Below, piece by piece: positions 40,471 through 49,629 of a DNA stretch of 64,000 bases. A program made the position numbers and the translations under genes. Position 1 is the stretch's first letter, and the number at the start of each line of letters is the position of its first letter. The DNA lies in NCBI RefSeq assembly GCF_005938675.2, contig NZ_VCCH02000016.1:1-64000 (forward strand), given 5' to 3'. The notes beneath the pieces are model-generated. The model was not told where the DNA came from. It saw only the letters and a list, made by a program, of their open reading frames with translations, and ran no database searches. Source of the DNA: Mycobacterium sp. KBS0706 (GTDB lineage Bacteria; Pseudomonadota; Alphaproteobacteria; DSM-16000; Inquilinaceae).

Positions 40471-41940
40471 ATGTCCCTGCCCCGGTACCAGCACTATATC
40501 GACGGCGCCTTCGCGGACGGCGCCGCGACCTTCGAGAGCACCGATCCCGCGACCGGCGAGGCCTGGGCGCTGATGCCCGCGGCCGATGCCGCGGATGTCG
40601 ACCGCGCGGTGCGGGCGGCGCATCGCGCCTTCCTGGAGTCCGACTGGTCGCGGATGACGGCGACGCAGCGCGGCAAGCTGCTGCACCGGCTGGGCGACCT
40701 GGTGGCCGAGGAGGCGCCGCACCTCGCCGCGATCGAGACCCGCGACACCGGCAAGATCATCCGCGAGACCCGGGCCCAGATCGGCTATGTCGCCGAGTAC
40801 TACCGCTATTTCGGCGGCCTGGCCGACAAGATCGAAGGCGCGCATCTGCCGATCGACAAGCCGGACATGGAGGTCACGCTGCGGCGCGAGCCGATCGGCG
40901 TCGTCGCCGCGATCGTGCCCTGGAACTCGCAGCTGTTCCTGTCGGCGGTGAAGCTCGGGCCGGCGCTCGCCGCCGGCTGCACAGTGGTGCTGAAGGCGTC
41001 GGAGGACGGCCCCGCCCCGCTGCTGGAATTCGCGCGGCTGGTCGATCGGGCCGGCTTCCCCAAGGGCGTGGTCAACATCCTCACCGGCTTCGGCGAGGAG
41101 TGCGGCCGGGTGCTGACCAGCCATCCGCTGGTCGCCCGCGTCGCCTTCACCGGCGGCCCGGCGACGGCCCGCCACGTGGTCCGCAACAGCGCCGAGAACC
41201 TGGCCCACACGACGCTGGAGCTGGGCGGCAAGTCGCCGGTGCTGGTGTTCGCCGACGCCGATCTCGACAGCGCCGCCAATGCCGTGATCGCCGGCATCTT
41301 CGCCGCCAGCGGCCAGAGCTGCGTCGCCGGTTCGCGCCTGCTGGTCGAGCGCGGCATCCGCGACCAGCTGCTCGGGATCCTGGCGCGCAAGGCCGCCGCG
41401 ATCCGCATCGGCGACCCGCAGGACCCGGCGACCGAGATGGGGCCGCTGGCCACCCGGCGCCAGCGCGACCGCATCGTCGAGGTGGTCGGGCGCAGCCTCA
41501 CCGCCGGCGCCCGGCTGGTGGCCGGCGGCCGCCCGCGGGACGGGGCCGGCTTCTACTACCCGCCGACCATCCTCGACTGCGACAGCCAGGCGGTGCCCAG
41601 CGTGCGCGAGGAGCTGTTCGGCCCGGTGCTGAGCGTCTTGTCCTTCGACGGCGAGGAAGAGGCGGTCGCGGCCGCCAACGACACCGAGTTCGGCCTCGCC
41701 TCCGGCGTCTTCACCCGCGACCTGGCCCGCGCCCACCGGCTGGTCCGGCGCATCCGGGCCGGCGTGGTCTGGGTCAACACCTACCGGGCGATCTCGCCGA
41801 TGGCGCCCTTCGGCGGCTACGGCCTGAGCGGGCTCGGCCGCGAGGGCGGGCAGGAGTCGATGCGCGAATACACCCGCACCAAATCGGTCTGGATCCGGAC
41901 CTCGGACGATCCGATCCCCGACCCGTTCGTGATGCGCTGA
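40471..41940 (+). CDS. Aldehyde dehydrogenase
   Basis: A 489-residue NAD(P)-dependent ALDH with all catalytic residues: Asn152 in PWNSQ, Lys175, Glu250 in LELGGKSP and Cys284 in ASGQSCVAG. AGSRLLVERG and the MAPFGGYGLSGLGREGG end are typical. It would oxidise the aldehyde (for example a semialdehyde) produced after ring opening and hydrolysis by the upstream enzymes. The ATG at 40471 follows a purine-rich GAGAGGG. Confidence 0.92.
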   Translation: MSLPRYQHYIDGAFADGAATFESTDPATGEAWALMPAADAADVDRAVRAAHRAFLESDWSRMTATQRGKLLHRLGDLVAEEAPHLAAIETRDTGKIIRETRAQIGYVAEYYRYFGGLADKIEGAHLPIDKPDMEVTLRREPIGVVAAIVPWNSQLFLSAVKLGPALAAGCTVVLKASEDGPAPLLEFARLVDRAGFPKGVVNILTGFGEECGRVLTSHPLVARVAFTGGPATARHVVRNSAENLAHTTLELGGKSPVLVFADADLDSAANAVIAGIFAASGQSCVAGSRLLVERGIRDQLLGILARKAAAIRIGDPQDPATEMGPLATRRQRDRIVEVVGRSLTAGARLVAGGRPRDGAGFYYPPTILDCDSQAVPSVREELFGPVLSVLSFDGEEEAVAAANDTEFGLASGVFTRDLARAHRLVRRIRAGVVWVNTYRAISPMAPFGGYGLSGLGREGGQESMREYTRTKSVWIRTSDDPIPDPFVMR

Positions 41941-41946
41941 GGACCC

Positions 41947-42285
41947 ATGATCTACGAGCTGCGCACCTATCGGCTGAAGACCGGCACCGTGCCGCGCTAC
42001 CTGCGGCTGGTCACGGAGGAGGGCATCGCCATCCAGCGCCCGCATCTCGGCACGCTGGTCGGCTATTTCGCCACCGAGATCGGGCCGCTGAACGAGATCG
42101 TCCACCTCTGGGCCTTCGACGATCTCGCCGACCGCGAGCGGCGCCGTACGGCGCTGGCGGCGGATGCCCGGTGGCAGGAGTTCCTGCCGAAGATCCAGGC
42201 CCTGATCGAGACCATGGACAGCAAGATCCTGAAGGCGGCGCCGTTCTCGCCGCCGCCCATGAGCCGGAGGCGGCCGGACGCGTAA
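41947..42285 (+). CDS. NIPSNAP-family protein
   Basis: A 112-residue ferredoxin-like alpha+beta barrel protein of the NIPSNAP family (IYELRTYRLKTGTVPRYLRLV, VGYFATEIGPLNEIVHLWAFDDLADRERRR). Members are small dimers; some are oxygenase or isomerase-like, many have no known function. It is 6 bases after the ALDH gene and before the importer genes, so it is part of the operon. Confidence 0.85.
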   Translation: MIYELRTYRLKTGTVPRYLRLVTEEGIAIQRPHLGTLVGYFATEIGPLNEIVHLWAFDDLADRERRRTALAADARWQEFLPKIQALIETMDSKILKAAPFSPPPMSRRRPDA

Positions 42286-42313
42286 CAGGTTCAATCAACA
42301 ACGGGAGGCATGA

Positions 42314-43333
42314 ATGAAGACGCTGAAAACCCTCGCGGCCGGCATTGTCCTGGGCTTGGCCCTGGGCGCCGCGAACGCGCAGGCGCAGAGCATGGTGTTC
42401 ACCAGCTGGGGCGGCACCACCCAGGACGCCCAGAAGGCGGCCTGGGCCGAGCCCTTCACCGCCGCCACCGGCATCAAGGTGCAGCAGGACGGGCCGACCG
42501 ACTACGGCAAGTTCAAGGCCATGGTGGAGAGCGGCAACGTCGCCTGGGATGTGGTCGACGTCGAATACGACTTCGCGGTCAAGGCCGCCCAGGACGGGCT
42601 GGTCGAGCCGCTCGACTTCTCGGTGGTCAAGCGCGACGAGATCGACCCGCGCTTCGTCACCGACCACGCCGTCGGCAGCTTCTATTACTCCTTCGTGCTG
42701 GGCTACAACCCGGACGTGCTGGGGGACAAGGCGCCGAAGGGCTGGGCCGACCTGTTCGACACCACGGCCTTCCCCGGCAAGCGCACCTTCTACAAGTGGT
42801 CGGCGCCGGGCGTGCTGGAGATCGCGCTGCTGGCCGACGGGGTGGCGCCGGACAAGCTGTACCCGCTCGACCTCGACCGTGCCTTCCGCAAGCTCGACAC
42901 CATCAAGGGCGACATCGTCTGGTGGGGCGGCGGCGCCCAGTCGCAGCAGCTGCTGGCCTCGGGCGAGGCCGCGCTCGGCATGTTCTGGAACGGAAGGCTG
43001 CACGCGCTCGAGCAGTCCGGCACCAAGGTCGGCGTGTCCTGGGACCAGAACCTCACGGCCGCCGACATGCTGGTGGTGCCGAAGGGCGCGCCGAACAAGG
43101 ATGCGGCGATGAAGTTCCTGGCGCAGGCCACCAGCGCCAAGGGGCAGGCGGACATGGCGGCGGAGACGGCCTATGCGCCGGTCAACCTGAAGTCGAAGGA
43201 CCTGATGGACGCCACCACCGTCGCGACCCTGCCGGACCAGCACGCCGCCGGCCAGATCAATCTCGACATGGCCTATTGGGCCGCCAACCGCGATGCCATC
43301 GCCAAGCGCTGGTACGCCTGGCAGACGCAGTGA
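42314..43333 (+). CDS. Polyamine-type (PotD/PotF class) periplasmic binding protein
   Basis: A 339-residue exported protein, signal peptide residues 1-25 (LAAGIVLGLALGAANAQA|QS). The mature opening MVFTSWGGTTQDAQKAAWAEPFTAATGIKV is typical of SBP family 1/8 proteins that bind spermidine, putrescine and related compounds. WDVVDVEYDF and GWADLFDTTAFPGKR are further marks. It leads an importer module at the end of the catabolic operon and presumably binds the substrate the operon degrades. Confidence 0.9.
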   Translation: MKTLKTLAAGIVLGLALGAANAQAQSMVFTSWGGTTQDAQKAAWAEPFTAATGIKVQQDGPTDYGKFKAMVESGNVAWDVVDVEYDFAVKAAQDGLVEPLDFSVVKRDEIDPRFVTDHAVGSFYYSFVLGYNPDVLGDKAPKGWADLFDTTAFPGKRTFYKWSAPGVLEIALLADGVAPDKLYPLDLDRAFRKLDTIKGDIVWWGGGAQSQQLLASGEAALGMFWNGRLHALEQSGTKVGVSWDQNLTAADMLVVPKGAPNKDAAMKFLAQATSAKGQADMAAETAYAPVNLKSKDLMDATTVATLPDQHAAGQINLDMAYWAANRDAIAKRWYAWQTQ

Positions 43334-43339
43334 CCGACC

Positions 43340-43365
43340 GCGGCGCGGCGGGGTCGCCGCGCCGC
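43340..43365 (+). promoter_or_regulatory. Hairpin between binding-protein and permease genes
   Basis: GCGGCGCGGCG (43340-43350) and CGCCGCGCCGC (43355-43365) form a perfect 11-bp stem with a GGGT loop. There is no T-run; it sits at the same place in the operon as the hairpins at 4744 and 29796. Confidence 0.65.
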
Positions 43366-43388
43366 CCATGAGCCGGGGAGGCAGGGCG

Positions 43389-44258
43389 ATGGTCATGGCC
43401 CGATCCGACACCACGATCCCGATCCCACCGCGGATCCGGCGCCCCATGGCCGGGTTCGGCCTGGTGCTGCCCGGGCTCGGCCTGCTGCTGCTGTTCTTCG
43501 TGCTGCCGGTGCTGGCGCTGCTGCTGCGCAGCGTGCTGGAGCCGCAGCCGGGCCTCGGCAACTATGCCGAGTTCTTCGGGTCGACCACCTATCTGAAGGT
43601 GTTCCTGAACACCTTCACCGTCGCCGGGCTGGTCACCGCGGTCACCCTGGCGCTGGGCTTCCCGGTGGCCTGGTTCCTGGCGATCGCGCCGCGCCGCTGG
43701 TCGGCGCTGCTGTTCGGCATCGTCGTGCTGTCGATGTGGACCAACCTGCTGGCCCGCACCTATGCCTGGATGGTGCTGCTGCAGCGCACCGGGCTGATCA
43801 ACCGGACGCTGATCGAGCTGGGGATCATCTCCGAGCCGCTGGCGCTGACCAACAACCTGGTCGGGGTCACCATCGGCATGACCTACATCATGCTGCCCTT
43901 CATGATCCTGCCGTTGCACGCCGCGATCCGGACCATCGACCCGGCGATCTTCCAGGCGGCGGCGCTGTGCGGCGCCAGCCGCGGCCAGTCGCTGCGGCGG
44001 GTGTTCCTGCCGCTGGTGGCGCCCGGCATGGCCGCCGGCGCGCTGATGGTCTTCGTCATGTCGCTGGGCTATTTCGTGACGCCGTCGCTGCTGGGCGGCA
44101 CCTCGAACATGATGCTGGCCGAGCTGATCGCCCAGCTGGTCCAGTCGCTGCTGAACTGGGGCCTGGCTGGCGCCGCGGCGCTGGTGCTGCTCGTCGTCAC
44201 CCTCGCCCTCTACGCCGTGCAGATCCGCTGGTTCGGCTTCGGCCGGACCGCCGGGTAG
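43389..44258 (+). CDS. Polyamine-type ABC permease 1 (PotB/PotH class)
   Basis: A 289-residue inner-membrane permease with about six hydrophobic segments and the coupling motif QAAALCGASRGQSLRRVFLPLVAPGMAAGAL. The ATG at 43389 with GGGGAGG upstream is preferred to 43368. It pairs with the next permease. Confidence 0.92.
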   Translation: MVMARSDTTIPIPPRIRRPMAGFGLVLPGLGLLLLFFVLPVLALLLRSVLEPQPGLGNYAEFFGSTTYLKVFLNTFTVAGLVTAVTLALGFPVAWFLAIAPRRWSALLFGIVVLSMWTNLLARTYAWMVLLQRTGLINRTLIELGIISEPLALTNNLVGVTIGMTYIMLPFMILPLHAAIRTIDPAIFQAAALCGASRGQSLRRVFLPLVAPGMAAGALMVFVMSLGYFVTPSLLGGTSNMMLAELIAQLVQSLLNWGLAGAAALVLLVVTLALYAVQIRWFGFGRTAG

Positions 44259-44268
44259 GAGGCGCGCG

Positions 44269-45069
44269 ATGCTGCTCAACTACGACCGCCTCGGCGCCCT
44301 GCGCTGGCTGCTCGGCGGCATCAGCCTGGCGGTGGCGCTGTTCCTGCTGCTGCCGATCCTCTTGATCGTGGCGCTGTCCTTCGGGTCGTCGCAATGGCTG
44401 CAGTTCCCGCCACCTGGCTGGACGCTGCGCTGGTACCGCGAGCTCTTCGCCGATCCGGGCTGGCTCGACGCCGTCCTGGCCAGCCTCAAGGTCGCGTCGA
44501 TCGTCACGGTGCTGTCGGTGCTGCTGGGCCTGCTGGCCGCCTTCGGGCTGGTGCGCGGCCGGTTCCGCGGCCGCGAGCTGATGCGCGCCCTGTTCCTGAC
44601 GCCGATGGTGCTGCCGGTGGTGGTGCTGGCGGTCGCGCTCTATGCCCTGTTCCTGCGGCTGCATCTGAACGGCACGCTGGCCGGCTTCGTCATCGCCCAT
44701 CTGGTGATCGCCCTGCCCTTCGCCGTGCTGTCCATCGGCAACGCGCTGGAGCGTTTCGACAAGGCGATCGAGGACGCGGCGGTGCTGTGCGGCGCCAGCC
44801 CGTGGGAGGCACGGCTGCGCGTCACCCTGCCCGGCATCCGCCTCGGACTGTTCGCCGCCGCGATCTTCTCCTTCCTCGCCTCCTGGGACGAGGTGGTGCT
44901 GGCGATCTTCATGGCCAGCCCGGATCTCCAGACCCTGCCGGTGCGGGTCTGGGGCGCGTTGCGCCAGGACCTGTCGCCGGTGATCGCCGCCGCCTCGGCG
45001 CTGCTGGTCGCCTTTACCGCCGCCCTGATGCTGCTGGCGGCGCTGTTCCGCAGGAGCAAAGAGCCATGA
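44269..45069 (+). CDS. Polyamine-type ABC permease 2 (PotC/PotI class)
   Basis: A 266-residue inner-membrane permease with the usual six segments and the coupling motif DAAVLCGASPWEARLRVTLPGIRLGLFAAAIFSF. It overlaps the ATPase gene by ATGA. With the first permease it forms the channel. Confidence 0.92.
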   Translation: MLLNYDRLGALRWLLGGISLAVALFLLLPILLIVALSFGSSQWLQFPPPGWTLRWYRELFADPGWLDAVLASLKVASIVTVLSVLLGLLAAFGLVRGRFRGRELMRALFLTPMVLPVVVLAVALYALFLRLHLNGTLAGFVIAHLVIALPFAVLSIGNALERFDKAIEDAAVLCGASPWEARLRVTLPGIRLGLFAAAIFSFLASWDEVVLAIFMASPDLQTLPVRVWGALRQDLSPVIAAASALLVAFTAALMLLAALFRRSKEP

Positions 45070-46157
45070 CCTCGCCCTTCCTCAGCATCCGCGGCATCCG
45101 CAAGGCCTATGGCGATGCGGTGGCGGTCGAGGCGGTCTCGCTCGACATCGCCCGCGGCGAGTTCGTCACCTTCCTCGGCCCCTCCGGCTCGGGCAAGAGC
45201 ACCACGCTCTACGTCATCGCCGGCCTGCTGGAGCCGAGCGCCGGCGACGTGCTGCTGGACGGCCGCTCGCTGCTGACGGTGCCGTCGCACCGGCGCAACA
45301 TCGGCATGGTGTTCCAGCGCTACACCCTGTTCCCGCATCTCACGGTGGCGGAGAACGTGGCCTTCCCGCTGCGCGTCCGCCGCCGGCCGGAGGCCGAAAT
45401 CCAGGCCAAGGTCAAGGCGATGCTGGAGCTGGTGCGGCTGGAGCCGTATCGCGACCGGCTGCCGGCGAAGCTGTCCGGCGGCCAGCAGCAGCGCGTCGCC
45501 CTGGCGCGGGCGCTGGCCTACGACCCGCCGGTGCTGCTGATGGACGAGCCGCTGTCGGCGCTGGACAAGACCCTGCGCGAGGAGATCCAGGTCGAGATCC
45601 GCCGCATCCACCGCGAGACCGGGGTGACCATCCTCTATGTCACCCACGACCAGGAGGAGGCGCTGCGCCTGTCCGACCGGATCGCCCTGTTCAACCACGG
45701 CCGGATCGAGCAGGTCGGCAGCGGCCGCGACCTCTACGATTCCTCGCGCACGCGCTTCGCCGCCGGCTTCATCGGCAACTCCAACTTCCTGCCGGGCCGG
45801 ATCGCCGCCAGCGGCGGCGGCCGGGCGATCATCGTGTGCCCGGACGGGTCGCGGATCGAGGGCGTGCCGCTGCAGGGGCTGGAGGCCGGCGGCGGCGAGG
45901 CGATGCTGATGGTGCGGCCGGAGCGGATGCGGCTGGAACGCTCGGCCGGCGCCCCAGGCCGGGCCGGGCTGCCGGGGGTGGTGGTCGACCGGACCTTCCT
46001 CGGCGACACCATGCACTACACGGTGCGGACGCCGTGGAACCAGGAGCTGGCGGTGCGCAGCCCGCTGGCCGAGGCCGGCGACGCGGAGTTCGGCTTCGGC
46101 GACGCCGTGCATGTGGCCTGGGACGCGGAGCAGACCAAGCTGTTCCCGGGCGGCTGA
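45066..46157 (+). CDS. Polyamine-type ABC ATPase (PotA/PotG class)
   Basis: A 363-residue ATPase: Walker A GPSGSGKST, LSGGQQQRVALARAL, LLMDEPLSALD, H-loop TILYVTHDQEEAL, followed by a C-terminal TOBE domain (EAMLMVRPERMRLERS, VVVDRTFLGDTMHYTV) as in PotA. It ends the ten-gene operon that started at 37101. Confidence 0.93.
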   Translation: MTSPFLSIRGIRKAYGDAVAVEAVSLDIARGEFVTFLGPSGSGKSTTLYVIAGLLEPSAGDVLLDGRSLLTVPSHRRNIGMVFQRYTLFPHLTVAENVAFPLRVRRRPEAEIQAKVKAMLELVRLEPYRDRLPAKLSGGQQQRVALARALAYDPPVLLMDEPLSALDKTLREEIQVEIRRIHRETGVTILYVTHDQEEALRLSDRIALFNHGRIEQVGSGRDLYDSSRTRFAAGFIGNSNFLPGRIAASGGGRAIIVCPDGSRIEGVPLQGLEAGGGEAMLMVRPERMRLERSAGAPGRAGLPGVVVDRTFLGDTMHYTVRTPWNQELAVRSPLAEAGDAEFGFGDAVHVAWDAEQTKLFPGG

Positions 46158-46216
46158 GCGGAGTGGATCGAGGCCGGGTCGGGTCATCGGCCTGTCCTCT
46201 GCGCATTCGCGCGCGG

Positions 46217-46267
46217 ACGCGCGCAGACCCCTCCCCCACCCCCCCTCCCGCAAGAGGAGGGGGAGTG
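46217..46267. repeat. GC-rich intergenic repeat copy
   Basis: The stretch CGCGCGGACGCGCGCAG followed by CCCCTCCCCC and an inverted CCCCCCTCCCGCAAGAGGAGGGGGAG is repeated almost unchanged at about 51,932-51,985. It lies after the importer operon and may act as a terminator or RNA-folding element. Confidence 0.6.
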
Positions 46268-46330
46268 TGGAAGGCTGCGTTCGCGTGAAGGTTGAAAGTG
46301 GTGGATGGGTGAGTGCGACGCGCCGGCAAC

Positions 46331-46966
46331 TCACCCCGTGTCCGGCGGCTTGGGCTTGCGCCGGCCGGCAGCGGCCGGGCCGGGCTTGGGTGAGTCCTCG
46401 GGCGGATCGTCCTCGCCGTCCTCGTCCGGCAGGAAGCCCAGATCCTCCATCGCCGCATCGGCCATCTCGAGCCAGCGCTCCGCCTGCACCGGGTAGCCCC
46501 AGCGCCGGCACAAGGCCGCCACCACGACCTCCGCCCGGCTGGCCTCGATCAGCTCCGCCACCTCCGGCCGTTCCAGCTGCTCGGCCATCTCGGCGCAGCG
46601 CCGGTCGGTTTCGTCGCCGTCCTTGGACACCGCATAGACCGCCGACGTCATCGCCAGCTTCACCCGCAGCGCGTGCCAGTCCTCCTGCGCCGCCTCGCGC
46701 TGCGCCGCGGCCTTGCGCTTCTCCTTGGCCTGCTGGGACAGCTTGCCCTTCAGCAGCAGGGTCAGCCGCACGGAACGCGCGATGGTGGCGATCCGCTGGC
46801 CATAATCCACGCCGGGCTGCGGCGCCTGCAGCGCCTCCTGCTGCGTCGCCTGGGCGATCGACATCTGGATCTCGACCAGCTCCGACAGCACGCACAGATC
46901 CGCCGCCCGTTCCTCCTGGGGATTGGGCGGGGTCTCCGTCGCTGAATCGGCCTGCGTCTTGTTCAT
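46331..46966 (-). CDS. Hypothetical cytoplasmic protein
   Basis: A 211-residue charged protein, with a polar N-terminus (TQADSATETPPNPQEERAADL), an alpha-helical middle (DYGQRIATIARSVRLTLLLKGKLSQQAKEKRKAAAQREAAQ) and an acidic, proline-rich tail (DEDGEDDPPEDSPKPGP). The RSVRLTLLLKGKL-lysine segment looks like a small regulatory or DNA-associated helical domain. The start at 46966 is uncertain, as neither it nor 46978 has a ribosome site. I do not recognise a family; codon-position GC bias supports it as real. Confidence 0.6.
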   Translation of the reverse strand: MNKTQADSATETPPNPQEERAADLCVLSELVEIQMSIAQATQQEALQAPQPGVDYGQRIATIARSVRLTLLLKGKLSQQAKEKRKAAAQREAAQEDWHALRVKLAMTSAVYAVSKDGDETDRRCAEMAEQLERPEVAELIEASRAEVVVAALCRRWGYPVQAERWLEMADAAMEDLGFLPDEDGEDDPPEDSPKPGPAAAGRRKPKPPDTG

Positions 46967-47073
46967 GGAACATATCATGAACTAAGACGTCAGATAATAC
47001 AACTGAACAAGGTGTTTACAGCGGAATGAAGCCGCCCGGGTCCCGCGGGAGGATCCGGGCGGCCCGGCCCGGC

Positions 47074-49113
47074 TCAGGGCTTCGGATGCATCTCATGGCT
47101 CTGGAGCTGGAGCGGCGACGCCCCCGCGGCCGCCTCCGCGATATTCCCGTCCGGCAGCACGATCGCGACGTTCTGCATCATGCCGTTATCCTCGTGGTCG
47201 AGGATGTGGCAATGCAGCACGAACTCGCCGATATAGCGCTGATAGCGGGTCCGGATCTTGATCGTATAGAGGCCGCCATCGGCAGGAGGCCTCAGGCCTT
47301 TGATCCAGAGCGTGTCCTTCCAGACACCCTTCAGGCCCGGATACTGGGGGTCGGCCACCCCTGGCTGGCCGCCATCGTCATCGAGGGCTCCCAACACGCT
47401 CACATCCCGGCCCTTCGGATCGAGGATCGAGACGACCTGGAAGGGATTGACATGGATGTGGAACGGGTGGCTGACGAAATGGGACTGCAGCGTCCACTCG
47501 TCCACACCGCCGAGCTTGAGCGGGCGGTCCAGCCGGGTCGGGTCGTAGGGCTCGGCATCGTCCTCGTTCAAGGTGTTGCTCACCTCGAACAAGGTCGGCT
47601 TCTGCTCGGGGTTGGGGTTGGGCGGCACGCGGATGAAGAAGGTCAGCTCCTGCTGGCCGGTCACCTCGCTGTCCGCGATGTCCGGATGGGGGACGAATTT
47701 GGACAGCTTGAGGCCGGCCTTGAGGTCGGCGACCACCACCGGTGCGATATCGGCGGGCATCTTGGCTTCGGCCTGGGTCACCAGGGCGTTCATGACATAG
47801 CTGTTCAGATTCCCGACCGGCGTGCCCGGTGCGACATCCACGAAGCCGAGCAACGACGGGTTGGGGTTATCGCCGTTGACCGACCCCGCCGACGGAGAGG
47901 ATGAGTCGATCAGGCAGTAGCGGCCCGCCTCCGGGAAGACCACCACCTCATCCCAGCGGTAGCCGGGCTGGAAGACCGTGACGTTCGAGCCCTGCGCCTG
48001 CGCCATGGTCAGCCCGTCCGCCGCGACCCGATAACGGGTGATGCCCGAATCGCTGCAGGAGTCCTGGATGAAGGCCTGGGCCTGCGCCTGGCTGAAGGTC
48101 GCGGCGAGTTGGGCCGTCGGCTTCATCTTCACGATCCTGAGCGTGATCGTGTCGCGCACGCCGCCATGGATCATCCGCCAGCGCTCAAGCTGACCCTGCC
48201 TGGCCTCGAAGGTCGGCAGGACCAGACCGTTGATGGAGGTGTATCGCCCCGATTCGGGCCATTGCCCCGGCGAGAACACGTCGTAATTCTCGATGGTGCC
48301 GATATCGCCGGGGTCGCAGCGATACGTCTTGTCATCCGGAGGATTGGTTCGCTTGATCGACCCGTCCGGGTTGCGGCAGGCGTACTGGATCTGCTGGAAC
48401 ACCAGCACCCGGTCCGGCAGGCCGTCCAGCAGCGTGTCGAGATCGCCCTGGGTGGTCTGGGTGGGCTCCCGGTCGCCGCGGATGATCAGCGCCCCGGCCA
48501 TGCCGCTCGACACCTGCAGCGCGGTCGAGCCGTGGCGATGGGTGTGGTACCAGAACGTCCCCGCCGGATGGTCGCTCGGGATGTTGTATTCGTACTGGAA
48601 CTTGACGCCGGGGTTGATCGACAGCAGCACGTTGTCGCCATTGCCCGACGGGTTCACCCACAGCCCATGGGTGTGCAGGTTCGTGCCGTTGAGGCAGTGC
48701 GGCCCGTTGTGCCCGTCACCGCCCGCGCAGGTCGGGTCCGCCGGCAGCTGGTTGTCCAGGTTGACACGGATCGTGTCGCCCGGCACGGCATCGATCGTCG
48801 GCGAGACGTATGGGGTGTCCGGATCGACGTCGGTGCCGTTGTAGCTGCGCAGATACACCTGGTCCTCGAGGCCCGTCGCCGGGTTGTACAGCTGACCGGG
48901 CGTGTAGACGATGTTGAGGTTCAGCACCTTCTCATGCGGCAACGCCCGGACCGTCGGCGTCAGGCTCTGCGGTGCGATCCCCTCGCCGAGGACCCGGGGG
49001 TTGCTGATCAAGCGCTCCGCGGTCTGCGCCGCGGCCGGGACCGCGCCGAACGCGGCCCAGGCGAGGCCGGCCAGCAGAAGACGTCCAATCGGGATTTTGG
49101 TATCGACAGCCAT
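47074..49113 (-). CDS. Secreted multicopper oxidase (laccase-like)
   Basis: A 679-residue exported oxidase with signal peptide residues 1-30. All four copper-binding segments are intact: HTHG (His147, His149), WYHTH (His190, His192), HPFHIH (His549, His552, His554) and HCHILDH with Met645 (His634, Cys635, His636, His640). It probably oxidises phenols or metal ions in the periplasm. It is longer than typical CueO or CotA, with long insertions. GGGAGGG precedes the ATG. It follows a tyrosinase and a small secreted protein in one leftward operon, so phenol oxidation or melanin formation is a likely theme. Confidence 0.92.
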   Translation of the reverse strand: MAVDTKIPIGRLLLAGLAWAAFGAVPAAAQTAERLISNPRVLGEGIAPQSLTPTVRALPHEKVLNLNIVYTPGQLYNPATGLEDQVYLRSYNGTDVDPDTPYVSPTIDAVPGDTIRVNLDNQLPADPTCAGGDGHNGPHCLNGTNLHTHGLWVNPSGNGDNVLLSINPGVKFQYEYNIPSDHPAGTFWYHTHRHGSTALQVSSGMAGALIIRGDREPTQTTQGDLDTLLDGLPDRVLVFQQIQYACRNPDGSIKRTNPPDDKTYRCDPGDIGTIENYDVFSPGQWPESGRYTSINGLVLPTFEARQGQLERWRMIHGGVRDTITLRIVKMKPTAQLAATFSQAQAQAFIQDSCSDSGITRYRVAADGLTMAQAQGSNVTVFQPGYRWDEVVVFPEAGRYCLIDSSSPSAGSVNGDNPNPSLLGFVDVAPGTPVGNLNSYVMNALVTQAEAKMPADIAPVVVADLKAGLKLSKFVPHPDIADSEVTGQQELTFFIRVPPNPNPEQKPTLFEVSNTLNEDDAEPYDPTRLDRPLKLGGVDEWTLQSHFVSHPFHIHVNPFQVVSILDPKGRDVSVLGALDDDGGQPGVADPQYPGLKGVWKDTLWIKGLRPPADGGLYTIKIRTRYQRYIGEFVLHCHILDHEDNGMMQNVAIVLPDGNIAEAAAGASPLQLQSHEMHPKP

Positions 49114-49182
49114 ATCTCCCTCCCAAAAATGTTCGCACGATCAAAACCGCAACAATTCCGCCCCCAGGGGGTAGCCGGCCGA

Positions 49183-49629
49183 TCAGGGGCTGACGACCAC
49201 CGCGACGTGCCGGACTTCCTGCCCGGTCGGAATGCGCGGTGCCCCGCCGGGCTGGGTGATGGTGACCCGGACGGTCACGCGCCCATCCGCGATCACGTCT
49301 TCCGGCAACGGCAGCGTGTAGACCCCGGCGTCCTGCCCGGTGCGGATGGCGAAGGGCGAGATCACGCCGATGGTCTGGCCCGATGCGGTCGCCACGATCA
49401 CCTCCCGGCCCCGGCCGACCGGGCCGAGTTCCACCTCGAGCCAGGCGATCTCGCCCGGCCGAAGCGGACGCGGCAGGGCCAGCGTCAGCTCCTGCGCCAC
49501 GGCGCTGCCGCCGCCGAGGACCAGGATCGCGAGCAATCCCAGTGCCGCGGCGGCGGAGCGCAGCGCCGCTTTACTGCGCCGCCACAGAGACGGCCTTGAG
49601 CACGACGGGCGCTTTCTTGGTCTGTCCAT
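49183..49629 (-). CDS. Small secreted beta-rich protein, possible tyrosinase partner
   Basis: A protein of up to 148 residues. An N-terminal hydrophobic stretch (LRSAAAALGLLAILVLGGGSAVA) is a signal peptide. The remainder is predicted beta-rich (LTLALPRPLRPGEIAWLEVELGPVG, REVIVATASGQTIG, VTVRVTITQPGG) and lacks Cys or a His/Met copper cluster. The start at 49629 overlaps the tyrosinase end by 59 bases and lacks a clear ribosome site, so translational coupling is possible. By position it could be an accessory protein comparable in role to tyrosinase caddie proteins, but no sequence similarity to MelC1 is seen. Confidence 0.6.
   Translation of the reverse strand: MDRPRKRPSCSRPSLWRRSKAALRSAAAALGLLAILVLGGGSAVAQELTLALPRPLRPGEIAWLEVELGPVGRGREVIVATASGQTIGVISPFAIRTGQDAGVYTLPLPEDVIADGRVTVRVTITQPGGAPRIPTGQEVRHVAVVVSP

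Noticed and set aside
44640..46973. 777-codon minus-strand frame joined to the hypothetical protein at 46331
   Set aside because: Mostly a shadow of the permease/ATPase genes; only the separate frame 46331-46966 has plausible protein character.
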